From: an uncultured Oscillospiraceae bacterium
Lineage (GTDB): Bacteria; Bacillota_A; Clostridia; Oscillospirales; Acutalibacteraceae
Length of the DNA stretch: 64,000 nucleotides
NCBI GenBank assembly: GCA_910589395.1
Contig: CAJUTL010000016.1
Span: 3,154 to 67,153, forward strand
Direction: 5' to 3'
Shown here: piece by piece, positions 28,287 to 37,256 of the stretch
Position numbering within the stretch: the first letter of the stretch is position 1
Layout of the letters: each line of letters starts with the position of its first letter
Translations under genes and position numbers: made by a program
The notes under the pieces: generated by a model
What the model saw: only the letters and a program-made list of their open reading frames with translations
What the model was told of the DNA's origin: nothing
Database searches by the model: none

Positions 28287-28316
28287 AGTCTACCATATGA
28301 GAAAGAAATGATACAA
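28287..28316 (-). promoter_or_regulatory. Promoter candidate for second importer operon
   Basis: Read on the - strand: TTGTAT (28316-28311), 18-base spacer, TAGACT (28292-28287). Expected start about 45 bases before the binding-protein ATG. The AraC-type regulator encoded just upstream is the obvious candidate activator; no operator repeat was identified. Confidence 0.5.
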
Positions 28317-28390
28317 TATTTCCATTTCCAGATTGTTGCCCTCTGTCCAGTTCTTCTCCTTTTTTGTCGAAAAAAGGCCCCTCTATAAAG

Positions 28391-28702
28391 GAGCAATGAA
28401 CAATTAGCAATGGAGTGCAAGGGCGCAAGCGTTGTAACCAACGCTCAGTAAATTATAGTTTATCTGCTCTTAGCCTCCCCTTATTTATAAGGGGAGGGGG
28501 ACCGCCGAACGGCGGTGGAAGGGATAGTCACACGCAGAAAGTGGCATAGAACCGCTAGTTAGAATCCCCTCAGTCACGGCGCAGCCGTGACAGCTCCCCT
28601 TATAAATAAGGGGAGCCGAAAGACGCTAAATATAAATTTAGCAAACTAAGTCCTTGCCCTTAAATTGCTCATTCCTCATTGCTCATTCCTGATTTCTAAT
28701 TG
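28391..28702. repeat. MITE-like palindromic intergenic element A
   Basis: About 310 bases without a gene. Imperfect inverted ends (GAGCAATGAACAATTAGCAA at left; the right end has the complement of similar words, two copies of ATTGCTCATTCCT) enclose several palindromes: a CCTCCCC/GGGGAGG one around TTATTTATAA (28474-28497), ACCGCCGAACGGCGGT (28501-28516), CAGTCACGGC/GCCGTGACAG (28571-28592) and a second CTCCCC/GGGGAG one (28593-28614). The TAG stop of the response-regulator gene lies inside the right end. Related ends occur at 48735-49295. No transposase. I read it as a non-autonomous mobile repeat; the family is not named. Confidence 0.7.
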
Positions 28703-30318
28703 TCCTCCCGGTCGGAACGCAGGCTCTCCTGATATTGCAGGGGCGTCATGCCGGAAACCTTTTTGAAAAAACGGGTAAAGTAGGAAGAGGAGAAAAAGCC
28801 CACTGCCGCGGAGATATCCTTCATTTTCAGCTTTCCTTCGGCGATGAGGCGCTTTGCCTCCTCCAGCCGCTTTTCTGAAATGTAGGCGGAGAGGTTTCGC
28901 CCGGTTTGGGCGCGGAACAGGTCGGAAAGGTATTTGGGATTATAGTTGGAAAGCTCGGAAAGTCGGGAAAGGGAAAGATCTCCGTCCAGGTGGTTTCGGA
29001 TATAGGACTTTACCGTTTCCACACAGCTGTGGGTTTGGGCATTGCTGGAGGCCTGCTGAAAGTCAAACAGCGCTTCTCCGAAGGCCAGATACCTGTCTTG
29101 GGGAAAAGGTCCGGAAAGCTCTGCCTGAGAAAGCTCTTGGGAAAGCACGCGGGTTTGCGCCGTGGCTTTGGCGTGGGAAATCTGATTCAAGCAGGAGAGA
29201 AACAGCAGGTTCAATTCCAGCGCCAGCTCCCGGCCAATCTCCCTGCGTTGAGAGGAAAGTTCCAAAAGCGCTTCATAAAGGGCGGAAAGCCGTTTGGAAA
29301 AGGCTTCCCGATTTCCCGTTTCCAGATCTGCCTTCAAAAGCTGCATTTCTTTTTTGCAGGCTTCCTTTGCCCGGAAAAGGCTCGATTCCTGAGTGGGCGT
29401 ATCCTTTTCGCCCGGCGCCACATAGATCAGGTTTTTCCCTGTGGAAAGCTGCAGGCGAAGGACAGATTTCAAATGCTGATATTCATAAAAGACCTGATCC
29501 CAGGCGGCGGGCTGTTCCGCCAGCACAAAGCAGAAGCTGCTTTGGCATACCGTTTTCGCGGCGTCCAGCTCGTCGAAAATCAACTTGGGAAGGGCCTGGG
29601 TGATCGAGGGCGGCAGGGAGGCGCAGGGCTGTAAAAACCAGACAAAGCCCCCGCTTTCCTGATAGGCAAAGCACCGGGCCTTGTCTCTCAGCCGAATGGT
29701 CAGCAGATCGGTGAGCAGGTTCATTTGCAGCAGCGGGTCCTCTATAGGAGAAACAGGAGCCCCCAACAGTAAAGTGACCGGCTGCTCCGCCCGGAAGGGG
29801 ATCTCCAGCGCATCAAAAATCTTTTGTGAGATTGGGGCGGCATCGCCGGCGATCACCCCGCTCCAGAGCTCCCGCAGCCGCAGAGCCCGAATGATTCCCA
29901 GCTGCTCCTGAGAGCGCATTCGCAAAGCTTTTTCCTTCAGTTCCTCCTCCATTTCCTGAACGCATTCCCCCACGGCCTTCAGAATGGCGTCGTGTCCTTC
30001 TGTTTTGAGCAGAAAGCGAACTCCGGGGTTTTTCAGCGCCGCATAGGCGTATTCAAATTCTTCGAAGGCGGTGAGAAACAAAATGCGGCAGTCGGGCCAG
30101 TTGACCCGTACCCGCCGCATCAGCTCCAGGCCATCGATCACGGGCATTCGAATATCCGTAAGCAGAATATCAATGCGCTGCCGGTTCAGGATCTCCAAGG
30201 CCTGGGTGGCAAGGCAGGCCTTTTGTACCTCCAGCTCCCAGGGATTGCGCTCCTCCAGTAAAGTGGATAAGCCCTCCACGATCATGGGCTCATCGTCTAC
30301 GATCAAAATGCGGTACAT
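28696..30318 (-). CDS. AraC-type response regulator, YesN-like
   Basis: A 540-residue regulator of normal YesN length. The receiver has Asp8-Asp9, phosphoacceptor Asp55 (TDIRMP), Thr83 and Lys105, which is followed by Thr rather than the usual Pro. A long linker domain (about 130-430) precedes two AraC helix-turn-helix motifs (NYNPKYLSDLFRAQTG and FSSSYFTRFFKK). The start at ATG 30318 is four bases after the kinase stop, with GGAGG inside the end of the kinase gene, so the two are coupled. Likely activator of the neighbouring importer. Its stop codon lies in the MITE-like element. Confidence 0.92.
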   Translation of the reverse strand: MYRILIVDDEPMIVEGLSTLLEERNPWELEVQKACLATQALEILNRQRIDILLTDIRMPVIDGLELMRRVRVNWPDCRILFLTAFEEFEYAYAALKNPGVRFLLKTEGHDAILKAVGECVQEMEEELKEKALRMRSQEQLGIIRALRLRELWSGVIAGDAAPISQKIFDALEIPFRAEQPVTLLLGAPVSPIEDPLLQMNLLTDLLTIRLRDKARCFAYQESGGFVWFLQPCASLPPSITQALPKLIFDELDAAKTVCQSSFCFVLAEQPAAWDQVFYEYQHLKSVLRLQLSTGKNLIYVAPGEKDTPTQESSLFRAKEACKKEMQLLKADLETGNREAFSKRLSALYEALLELSSQRREIGRELALELNLLFLSCLNQISHAKATAQTRVLSQELSQAELSGPFPQDRYLAFGEALFDFQQASSNAQTHSCVETVKSYIRNHLDGDLSLSRLSELSNYNPKYLSDLFRAQTGRNLSAYISEKRLEEAKRLIAEGKLKMKDISAAVGFFSSSYFTRFFKKVSGMTPLQYQESLRSDREDN

Positions 30319-30322
30319 GATT

Positions 30323-32122
30323 TCAGCCTCCTTTTTCGGTTTCTTCAAGGGGGTCGGAAAGCGGAATATCGATTTCCACCCGCAGGCCGCCAAGCTCTGA
30401 CCTCACAACGCGCATCAGACCGGACTTCCCAAAGCGAATGGAAAGGCGGCGGTAAAGATTGGAAAGAGCGCCCGCTGTAATAAGGTCCCGCGGCTGCACG
30501 CAGTTCTGCCGAGTCGCTATGAGATCCTCCTCTTTGAGCTCTTCGCCGTTGTCTTCTACAAACAGGGTAAGGGCCTTTCCCTTTTCCTGAAAGCCAACGT
30601 GAATGATCCCATCGGAAAGCTTGTTTCGCAGCCCGTGCTCCAACGCGTTTTCGATCAGCGGTTGCAGCAGCAGGGCGGGCAGCCGCAGGGCCTCCAGCTC
30701 CGGGCGGGGCAGTTCATCGATCTGAATGGTGATCCGGTTGGAAAAGCGGATCTCCTGGATCTCAGCGTAAATGCGGGCATATTTCAGCTCGCTGGAAAGC
30801 TTCACGTTCTCAGAGGCCTCCTTGGTAACAAAACGAAAATATTCCCCAAGCTTTTGAGAAAGCCGGGAAGCCAGCTCGCACCCTTCCGCCATGGAAATGG
30901 TGGAAATGGAGAAAAAGGCGTTGTAGAGAAAATGGGGATTGATCTTCTGCTGTAAGTGCTTTAATTCCGCCTGCTGGGTCAGAATGGTCTGCTCGCTCAC
31001 CTCGTTATTGAGGCGGCAGATGGTGGAGATCATGGAATTAAAGCCCTCGTAAATATAGGCGAATTCTTCCGGCCCACGGTGCTCAATGACAGCGTTCAGC
31101 TTACCGTTCTCCACCCGGCGGAAGGCCGCCAAAAGTGTGCGCAGAGGCTTGTGTACGATTGCGTAAACAATGGAGGAAAACACAGCCAGCACAAAAATGG
31201 AAAACAGGAGAAACGCGATAAGCCAGTTTCGGTAAAAATGCAAAGGGGAAAAAATATTTTCCTCCGGCGTGTAGCTGAGCAGTGTGGCATCCAGCGCCTG
31301 AGAGTGCTGATAGCTTACCACATAAGGAGTTCCCTGATAGGTAAGGTGCAGGGAGCCTGACGCATCCGCATTAGAACGTTTCGCGATTTCTCCCGCCAGG
31401 TATGGGCCGATCTCCGCCCGGACTTCTTCCTCGGCGGTCGCTTCGCCAAACTGCAAATGGGCCTGCGTGCCGTACAGGGCTTCCCCCTTGCTGATGGTGT
31501 CGGTGAAGGAATCCAGATCCAGCTGAATGGTAAGGGCGAAGGCATCGAGGCCCCTGAGGGGTCTGGCGCTCAGATCCATGAGGTAGGGAGAAAGCAGCAC
31601 CATATAGGGCTTTTCTGTATGGACCGTAATGGGAGAAGCCAAAATCTCCATACTCTCCCGAATAAATTCATACTCCTCGTCTGTCATAGTGGAAACGCCG
31701 CTTTTCCCGGAAATGGCAATCCCACTGGACAGGAACCAAACGGTGGCGTCCTTTACATAGACAGAGCTGGAGCAGAGGGTATTCATCTTTTCCTGTACGG
31801 AGCGCTCTGTAAAAACGATGTCGGAAAGAGACATATCGTCATAAGAAAAGCCCAGCGTGTTCAATTCAAAATCGTTGACTAGATTCAGCTGCTGGCTGCG
31901 GATATACTGGATATCGTTTTCCAGCACCTGCATATCATTTTTGATCTGCGCCTGATGAGAGGAAAAAATATTCTCCTGGATCAAATGGTAGCTTTTTTCA
32001 TAGACCAGCAGGCTCATGGCGTATAAAAAAGAAAAAAGCAAAAGAAACAGGAGCATCACGGTGCGAAAGGTGGAAGCGGTAAATACCCGTTTGACGCCGG
32101 AAAGTAGAGAGGCACTGTGCAT
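30323..32122 (-). CDS. Sensor histidine kinase, YesM-like (second)
   Basis: A 599-residue membrane kinase. TM1 is near 20-42, an extracytoplasmic sensor follows to about 285, TM2 is near 288-312, then HAMP. KINPHFLYNAF puts the phosphorylated His at 397; the ATPase domain has ENALEHGL and VEDNGEEL. It forms a coupled pair with the regulator at 28696. The G2-type motif is less regular than in the kinase at 14758, but all boxes are recognisable. Confidence 0.92.
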   Translation of the reverse strand: MHSASLLSGVKRVFTASTFRTVMLLFLLLFSFLYAMSLLVYEKSYHLIQENIFSSHQAQIKNDMQVLENDIQYIRSQQLNLVNDFELNTLGFSYDDMSLSDIVFTERSVQEKMNTLCSSSVYVKDATVWFLSSGIAISGKSGVSTMTDEEYEFIRESMEILASPITVHTEKPYMVLLSPYLMDLSARPLRGLDAFALTIQLDLDSFTDTISKGEALYGTQAHLQFGEATAEEEVRAEIGPYLAGEIAKRSNADASGSLHLTYQGTPYVVSYQHSQALDATLLSYTPEENIFSPLHFYRNWLIAFLLFSIFVLAVFSSIVYAIVHKPLRTLLAAFRRVENGKLNAVIEHRGPEEFAYIYEGFNSMISTICRLNNEVSEQTILTQQAELKHLQQKINPHFLYNAFFSISTISMAEGCELASRLSQKLGEYFRFVTKEASENVKLSSELKYARIYAEIQEIRFSNRITIQIDELPRPELEALRLPALLLQPLIENALEHGLRNKLSDGIIHVGFQEKGKALTLFVEDNGEELKEEDLIATRQNCVQPRDLITAGALSNLYRRLSIRFGKSGLMRVVRSELGGLRVEIDIPLSDPLEETEKGG

Positions 32123-32199
32123 GAAATCGCCGCCTTTTCAGAGGGTCCCGTCCCGAAAAAAGCCCTCGAATTTTCACGAAACTTGTCGGAATGTATCGC

Positions 32200-32229
32200 A
32201 TTATAGCACTTTCTGTTCCGGCCTGACAA
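32200..32229 (-). promoter_or_regulatory. Promoter of the second kinase-regulator pair
   Basis: Read on the - strand: TTGTCA (32229-32224), 18-base spacer, perfect TATAAT (32205-32200). Start about 70 bases before the kinase ATG. It lies just beyond the 3' end of sfsA. Confidence 0.65.
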
Positions 32230-32250
32230 GGAAATTTTAACGGGCGGACT

Positions 32251-32928
32251 CTAAAGCCTGATCTCCACCGCCTCGTCCAGTACCATGGAATTCGGGGAAA
32301 CCAGGCAGTCGTAAGCGAGAAGCTGTACGCCGTGGGAAGCGGCAAAGCGGAGGGCCTTTGCGAATTCCGGGTCGGTAACGGCGTTCGGCTCAAAATACCT
32401 TGGTCCCTTCATCTGAATGACGAACAGCGCGCAGGCACGGTAGCCCTGCTCCACGCAGCGGCAAAGCTCTCTGAGATGCTTTGTGCCCCGTTCGGTGGGC
32501 GCGTCAGGAAAACGAACCACGCCGTTTTCTTCCAGGGTAACGCCCTTCACTTCCAGAAACCATTTTTCATTCTGCCCTGTTTCGGCGTAAAAATCAAACC
32601 GGGAATTGCCGAATTTTTGTTCCGCACGCAGCAGGATAAGCTCCGGAAGCAGCCGGGGCAGGGCCTCCGCCGCAGCCTTGTTGGGGGCTTGGCTGTCCAT
32701 ATTGATCAGAAGCTCTCCCTTTCTCACGGCAATGAGATCATACAGGGTTTTCCTGGCGGGATTTTCGCTTTTTTCCACATATACCTCCGCTCCCGGAACT
32801 AAAAGCTCCCGGCAGCGTCCCGTGTTTTTTACATGGCAAACGCAAACCTCCCCATTGATTTTTACCTGGGCGATAAAGCGATTGGGCCGGGAAAGAAAGC
32901 TCCCGGGAAGCACGGTTTTGTAAGTCAT
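32251..32928 (-). CDS. sfsA: SfsA family protein
   Basis: A 225-residue protein that matches SfsA along its length: RFIAQVKINGEVCVCHVKNTGRC near the N-terminus, FDFYAE and FLEVKGVTL (nuclease-like core with Asp and Glu-x-Lys), and FPDAPTERGTKHLREL. In E. coli it was described as a sugar fermentation stimulation, DNA-binding protein; its biochemical role is still unclear. Well-spaced GGAGG upstream. Confidence 0.93.
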   Translation of the reverse strand: MTYKTVLPGSFLSRPNRFIAQVKINGEVCVCHVKNTGRCRELLVPGAEVYVEKSENPARKTLYDLIAVRKGELLINMDSQAPNKAAAEALPRLLPELILLRAEQKFGNSRFDFYAETGQNEKWFLEVKGVTLEENGVVRFPDAPTERGTKHLRELCRCVEQGYRACALFVIQMKGPRYFEPNAVTDPEFAKALRFAASHGVQLLAYDCLVSPNSMVLDEAVEIRL

Positions 32929-32960
32929 GGAAAAACCTCCGCAAAATTTCAGGATAGGTC

Positions 32961-32989
32961 TTGCTCTAAACGGTAGAAAGCTTTATACT
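32961..32989 (+). promoter_or_regulatory. Promoter candidate for the beta-helix gene
   Basis: TTGCTC (32961-32966), 17-base spacer, TATACT (32984-32989). It would give a leader of about 240 bases before the TTG start at 33235; that stretch is AT-rich and I see no riboswitch or gene in it. Confidence 0.5.
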
Positions 32990-33234
32990 AGACAGAAAGA
33001 AGCAAGGTGATTTGTTCTTTTCCGAAAGTGCAAAAGAGCTGCCCTGGCTCCTTCGTGAATTTTAGTATAGCATATTTTTCGAGAGAAAGAAAAGAACAAA
33101 TCAGAGCTCTATATTATGGTAACTTAAATTAAATATGTAAATCAAAGTAAATGCGGTGTTTGCAATAAGATAGTTAAAATTCTTTGATGTATTGCTGGGT
33201 TTTATAAACAAAAATCAGAAAAGGAGTGACCGGC

Positions 33235-35268
33235 TTGAAAATTTATGTAAACTCAAATGCGGCCCAAAATGGAAACGGAACAAAGGAAGCGCCCTTTCAA
33301 ACGCTCTCGCAGGCGGCTGAGATGGCCAGGGCGGGGGACGAGGTGCTGGTGGCTCCCGGTATTTACCGGGAATGGGTAGATCCGAAAAACGGCGGCATGG
33401 ACGAGGAGCACCGGATCGTTTACCGATCCCTGGAGCCGGGCAAGGCCGTGATCACCGGGGCGGAGCCGGTAAAAACCTGGCAGCCATACGAGGGAGAGGT
33501 TTGGACCGCCCGGATCCCCAATTCCCTGTTCGGCGGCAGCAATCCTTATACCACCCTGCTGGAGGGAGATTGGTACATTCCGGAAAAGCCCTTCCACACC
33601 GGGGACGTGTATCTGAACGGGAAATCTCTCTATGAGGCGGAAACGCTGGAGGGCGTGCTCAAACCGCTGCCTCACGCCGCCTCCTGGGACCCGGAGTTTA
33701 CCGTTTACCGCTGGTACACGGAGCAGGAGGGGGACAGCACCGTGCTTTACGCCAATTTCCACGGGCTGGATCCCAACCGGGAAAATGTGGAAATCAGCGT
33801 GCGCAGCAGCTGCTTCGCCCCTTCTGAGACTGGAAAGAACTATATTACCCTTTCCGGCTTTACTGTGCGGCAGGCTGCCACACAGTGGGCGCCGCCCACC
33901 GCCTATCAGGAGGGAATGATAGCCCCCCACTGGTCCAAGGGGTGGATCATCGAGGACTGCGAAATCTCCGAATCCAAGTGCTCCGGCATTTCCCTGGGAA
34001 AATACCGCCAGGAGGGCAACGATAACAAGTGGCTGCACTGGAAATATAAGGACGGCACCCAGACGGAGCGGGAGTGTATCTGCCAGGCTCAGCGGGAGGG
34101 CTGGACAAAGGAGAGCATCGGCTCTCACACCGTCCGCCGCTGCAATATTCACGATTGCGGACAAACCGGCATCGTGGGCCATTTGGGCGGTGTGTTCTCC
34201 GTGATCGAGGACAATCATATCCACCATATCAACAATAAGCAGAACCTGGCCGGCGCGGAGATCGGCGGCATCAAAATGCACGCCGCCATCGATGTGGTCT
34301 TCCGCCGGAACCATATTCACCACTGTACCCGGGGCCTTTGGCTGGATTGGCAGGCCCAGGGCACCCGCGTCACCCGGAACCTGTTTCACGATAATACCCT
34401 GCCCAATCTGAAGCCCGATATGGAGCAGCCGGACCCCTCCCTGTTTCAGGGCCTGGGGGAGGATATTTTTGTGGAGGTCTCTCATGGTCCCACGCTCATT
34501 GACAACAATCTGCTGCTTTCCGCCCGTTCTTTGAAGCTTGCCTGTCAGGGTGTGGCGGTGGTGCACAATCTCATTGCGGGCAGCCTGGTTTCGGTGGGCA
34601 TCGGCACGGATAACGGCGCGAAAACTCTGGCCTGTCCCCGTTATACGCCCTACCATGTTCCCCACCGCACGGAGGTGGCGGGTTTTATGACCTTCCTCCA
34701 CGGAGATATGCGGTTCTATAACAATATTTTTGTACAGCAGCCGGTGCACCCGGCCCTTTGGGCGGCCATGGAATCCAGAAAGGAAGCGAAGGAACCCTGG
34801 GACGACTGCAACATGAAAACCGGAACCTTTCCCTATGACGGCTATCCCACCTTCGAGGAATGGGACCGGGAATTTGAAGGTTACTGCGGTATGGGTTCTG
34901 CGTCCAGCGACCGCTACTACATGCACCTTCCTGTGTGGACGGGAGGCAACGTGTTCTTTAATGGTGCCAGGCCCTGCGACAGAGAAAAGGATTATGCTGT
35001 GGCAAGCGATACGGTCACCCTGAGCCTGAAGGAGGAAAACGGCGCGTATACTCTGGAAACAGATCTGTACGGGTGTCTGCCGAAGCTTGAAACGGCCCTT
35101 GTGACCACCGAACTTTTGGGTATGGCCTTTGAGCCGGAGCAAAGCTTTGAAAGTCCCGATGGCTCCGCTATCTGCTTTGACAGCGATTATTTCGGCGTCA
35201 GCCGGGAAAATGCTCCGCTGCCGGGTCCCTTCGCTTCCGGAAAAGAAGCGGAAGCTCCGCTGTTCTAG
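33235..35268 (+). CDS. Right-handed beta-helix glycosidase-like protein (GH141-like)
   Basis: A 677-residue protein with a DUF1565-type start (YVNSNAAQNGNG...PFQTLSQAAEMARAGDEVLV) and many short beta-helix rungs between about 200 and 480 (repeated N-x-I/H-x-H-x patterns such as CNIHDCGQTGIVGHLGG and NHIHHCTRGLWLDWQ). This layout is typical of GH141-like and other parallel beta-helix carbohydrate-active proteins. No signal peptide, so it is cytoplasmic. Start TTG 33235 is chosen because AAGGAG ends eight bases upstream; the GTG at 33226 overlaps that site. It probably cleaves oligosaccharides imported by the neighbouring systems. Confidence 0.8.
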   Translation: MKIYVNSNAAQNGNGTKEAPFQTLSQAAEMARAGDEVLVAPGIYREWVDPKNGGMDEEHRIVYRSLEPGKAVITGAEPVKTWQPYEGEVWTARIPNSLFGGSNPYTTLLEGDWYIPEKPFHTGDVYLNGKSLYEAETLEGVLKPLPHAASWDPEFTVYRWYTEQEGDSTVLYANFHGLDPNRENVEISVRSSCFAPSETGKNYITLSGFTVRQAATQWAPPTAYQEGMIAPHWSKGWIIEDCEISESKCSGISLGKYRQEGNDNKWLHWKYKDGTQTERECICQAQREGWTKESIGSHTVRRCNIHDCGQTGIVGHLGGVFSVIEDNHIHHINNKQNLAGAEIGGIKMHAAIDVVFRRNHIHHCTRGLWLDWQAQGTRVTRNLFHDNTLPNLKPDMEQPDPSLFQGLGEDIFVEVSHGPTLIDNNLLLSARSLKLACQGVAVVHNLIAGSLVSVGIGTDNGAKTLACPRYTPYHVPHRTEVAGFMTFLHGDMRFYNNIFVQQPVHPALWAAMESRKEAKEPWDDCNMKTGTFPYDGYPTFEEWDREFEGYCGMGSASSDRYYMHLPVWTGGNVFFNGARPCDREKDYAVASDTVTLSLKEENGAYTLETDLYGCLPKLETALVTTELLGMAFEPEQSFESPDGSAICFDSDYFGVSRENAPLPGPFASGKEAEAPLF

Positions 35269-35293
35269 TCGTGAATTTTCCAAAAAGGTCATA

Positions 35294-35322
35294 TTGCTTT
35301 TTTCTGCTCAATACAGTATACT
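35294..35322 (+). promoter_or_regulatory. Promoter of the NfeD-SPFH pair
   Basis: TTGCTT (35294-35299), 17-base spacer, TATACT (35317-35322), about 60 bases before the nfeD-like start. Confidence 0.65.
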
Positions 35323-35387
35323 GATTATTAGAGCCGAAAAGGGCAATGCCGCCTGTTTCCGGCGCTGAATTCGAAGGGGGAGTGGCG

Positions 35388-35837
35388 ATGCTGATGCAGT
35401 ATCTCTGGCTGAGCGTAACGATCCTGGCCGCCATCGTGGAGGCTGCTGTGCCCGCACTGGTGTCCATCTGGTTTGTGCCGGGAGGCCTGGCGGCGCTGAT
35501 CGTGAGTCTTTTAGGCGGCCCGGTGTGGCTGCAGATCCTGCTGTTTCTTGTGGTTTCTGCGCTGGCTCTGCTTTTCACCCGTCCTTTGGTGAAAAAATTC
35601 CAAAAGGATAAGGCGGAGAGCACCAATGCCGATATGGTACTGGGGCGTACCGCCCTGGTCACGGAGGACATCAACGACCTGCTGGGAACCGGCAGAGTCA
35701 CGGTACGGGGGAACAGCTGGTCCGCCCGCTCTGTGGAGGAAGGTACGGTGATTCCCAAGGGAGAAGCCGTTCTGGTAGAGCGCATTGAAGGTGTAAAGCT
35801 TATGGTGCGCCGGAAAAAAGAAGGAGGATCTTTATGA
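35388..35837 (+). CDS. NfeD-like membrane protein
   Basis: A 149-residue protein with two hydrophobic segments (about 5-60, VTILAAIVEAAVPALVSIWF and LQILLFLVVSALALLF) and a C-terminal OB-fold-like domain ending in VRRKK, the plan of short NfeD proteins. These pair with SPFH proteins and are thought to organise membrane domains. AAGGGGGAG precedes the ATG at 35388; an ATG at 35394 is possible. It overlaps the next gene by four bases (ATGA). Confidence 0.85.
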   Translation: MLMQYLWLSVTILAAIVEAAVPALVSIWFVPGGLAALIVSLLGGPVWLQILLFLVVSALALLFTRPLVKKFQKDKAESTNADMVLGRTALVTEDINDLLGTGRVTVRGNSWSARSVEEGTVIPKGEAVLVERIEGVKLMVRRKKEGGSL

Positions 35838-36766
35838 CGGGATTAGAAGCTTTTGCCGGAATTTTTGTGGTCGCGGTGCTGGTGATCTTTGTGCTGGCGG
35901 TCATCATCGCCAATATCAAGATCGTTCCTCAGGCACACGCCTTTGTGGTGGAGCGGCTGGGCGCGTTCCATGCCGCATGGGGAACGGGCCTGCATGTGAA
36001 AATTCCCTTTTTGGATCGCATCGCGCGGAAGGTGAGCCTGAAGGAGCAGGTCATTGATTTCCCGCCTCAGCCGGTGATCACCAAGGATAATGTGACTATG
36101 CAGATCGATACTGTGGTCTATTTCCAGATCACCGATCCCAAGCTTTACGCTTACGGCGTGGAAAACCCCATTTCCGCCATTGAAAATCTCAGCGCCACCA
36201 CGCTGCGGAACATTATCGGCGAAATGGAGCTGGACCATACCCTCACAAGCCGCGACGTGATCAATTCCAAGATCCGGGTGATCCTGGACGAGGCCACCGA
36301 TCCCTGGGGCATCAAGGTAAACCGTGTGGAGCTGAAAAACATCATTCCTCCTGCGGAGATCCAGGATTCCATGGAGAAGCAGATGAAAGCGGAACGGGAG
36401 CGCCGGGCCAAGATCCTGGACGCCGAGGGTGAAAAGCGCAGCGCTATCCTGATCGCCGAGGGCCAGAAGGAATCCGCCGTGCTCCGCGCGGAAGCGGTAA
36501 AGGAAACGAAGATCCGGGAGGCCCAGGGCGAAGCGGAAGCCGTTCTCACTGTGCAGCGGGCCAGGGCGGAAGCGGTAAAGCTGATGAATGAGGCGAACCC
36601 CGGCGAGCAGGTCATTGCCCTGAAGAGCCTGGAGGCCTTTGAAAAGGCCGCCGACGGCAAGGCAAACAAGATCATTATCCCCTCCAATATTCAGGGCCTG
36701 GCGGGCCTGGCGGTCTCTCTGAAGGAACTGATGGCGGACGGGGAAAATAAATCGCACAAAAATTAG
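35834..36766 (+). CDS. SPFH/Band 7 protein (stomatin/QmcA-like)
   Basis: A 310-residue protein with an N-terminal membrane anchor (about 4-27), an SPFH domain (30-200; PQAHAFVVERLGAF, LRNIIGEMELDHTLTSRD) and a long Ala/Glu/Lys/Arg-rich coiled coil (about 190-255). Conserved NPGEQVIALKSLEAF follows. Stomatin/paraslipin class, expected to form membrane-associated oligomers with NfeD. Translationally coupled to the preceding gene. Confidence 0.93.
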   Translation: MTGLEAFAGIFVVAVLVIFVLAVIIANIKIVPQAHAFVVERLGAFHAAWGTGLHVKIPFLDRIARKVSLKEQVIDFPPQPVITKDNVTMQIDTVVYFQITDPKLYAYGVENPISAIENLSATTLRNIIGEMELDHTLTSRDVINSKIRVILDEATDPWGIKVNRVELKNIIPPAEIQDSMEKQMKAERERRAKILDAEGEKRSAILIAEGQKESAVLRAEAVKETKIREAQGEAEAVLTVQRARAEAVKLMNEANPGEQVIALKSLEAFEKAADGKANKIIIPSNIQGLAGLAVSLKELMADGENKSHKN

Positions 36767-36795
36767 GAGAAAACCTCCTGAAAATTTTCCCATTG

Positions 36796-36837
36796 GCAAG
36801 GCTTCTTACATCGGTAAGAAGCCTTGCACTTTTTTTG
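36796..36837 (+). terminator. Terminator after SPFH gene
   Basis: Perfect 14-bp stem (36796-36809 with 36814-36827), ATCG loop, then ACTTTTTTT. The -35 of the next promoter starts inside its 3' arm. Confidence 0.92.
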
Positions 36838-36852
36838 GTTTCATTGTATACT
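36824..36852 (+). promoter_or_regulatory. Promoter for tautomerase/purine cluster
   Basis: TTGCAC (36824-36829), 17-base spacer made mostly of the terminator T run, TATACT (36847-36852). It overlaps the terminator stem. Start about 43 bases before the ATG at 36902. Confidence 0.65.
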
Positions 36853-36901
36853 GAACCTTGTTCTAATGAGAAAAATCAGGTGCGGAAAGGAAGGCTGTTT
36901 T

Positions 36902-37225
36902 ATGCCCTTTGTAGATGTGAGAATGAGCTGCGCGGTTACGGCGGAGCAGGAGTCCCGCCTGAAAGCGGGGCTGGGCGAGGTCATTTCCCTGATCCCTGGA
37001 AAATCAGAGAGCTCTTTGATGGTACAGATCGCGCCGGAATGCCATATGTGGTTCGGCGGCAGCGAGGCAGGCCCCATTGTCATGGCCAAGGTATCCATTT
37101 ACGGCAGGGCCCCCGAGGGTTCCTTTGAGAAATTCGGGGAAGCGGCGGTGGCGTTGTTCAGACAGGTTCTGGGGGCGGAGCACGTCTATGTCAAACTGGA
37201 CGAAACCACCGACTGGGCCTGGTAA
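36902..37225 (+). CDS. MIF/4-oxalocrotonate tautomerase-superfamily protein
   Basis: A 107-residue protein beginning MPFVDVRMS: the Pro after the initiator Met is the catalytic residue of this superfamily once Met is removed. The length and the central MWFGGSEAGPIVMAKVSIYG and final VYVKLDETTDWAW segments resemble macrophage migration inhibitory factor/phenylpyruvate tautomerase more than the 60-residue 4-OT type. The physiological substrate in bacteria is generally unknown. The ATG at 36902 follows AAAGGAAGG; earlier in-frame codons overlap the promoter. It is 31 bases before purE. Confidence 0.88.
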   Translation: MPFVDVRMSCAVTAEQESRLKAGLGEVISLIPGKSESSLMVQIAPECHMWFGGSEAGPIVMAKVSIYGRAPEGSFEKFGEAAVALFRQVLGAEHVYVKLDETTDWAW

Positions 37226-37256
37226 TTTTCTGTTCGGGAAAGGAAGAAGCTCAAAT

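Noticed and set aside
28391..28702. Possible CRISPR or tandem array in the palindromic stretch
   Set aside because: The repeated units are inverted and unequal, there are no regular spacers, and no cas genes are nearby.
33253..35292. A 679-codon minus-strand open frame over the beta-helix gene
   Set aside because: Composition is that of a reversed frame, and the + strand frame has clear beta-helix repeats and a ribosome binding site.
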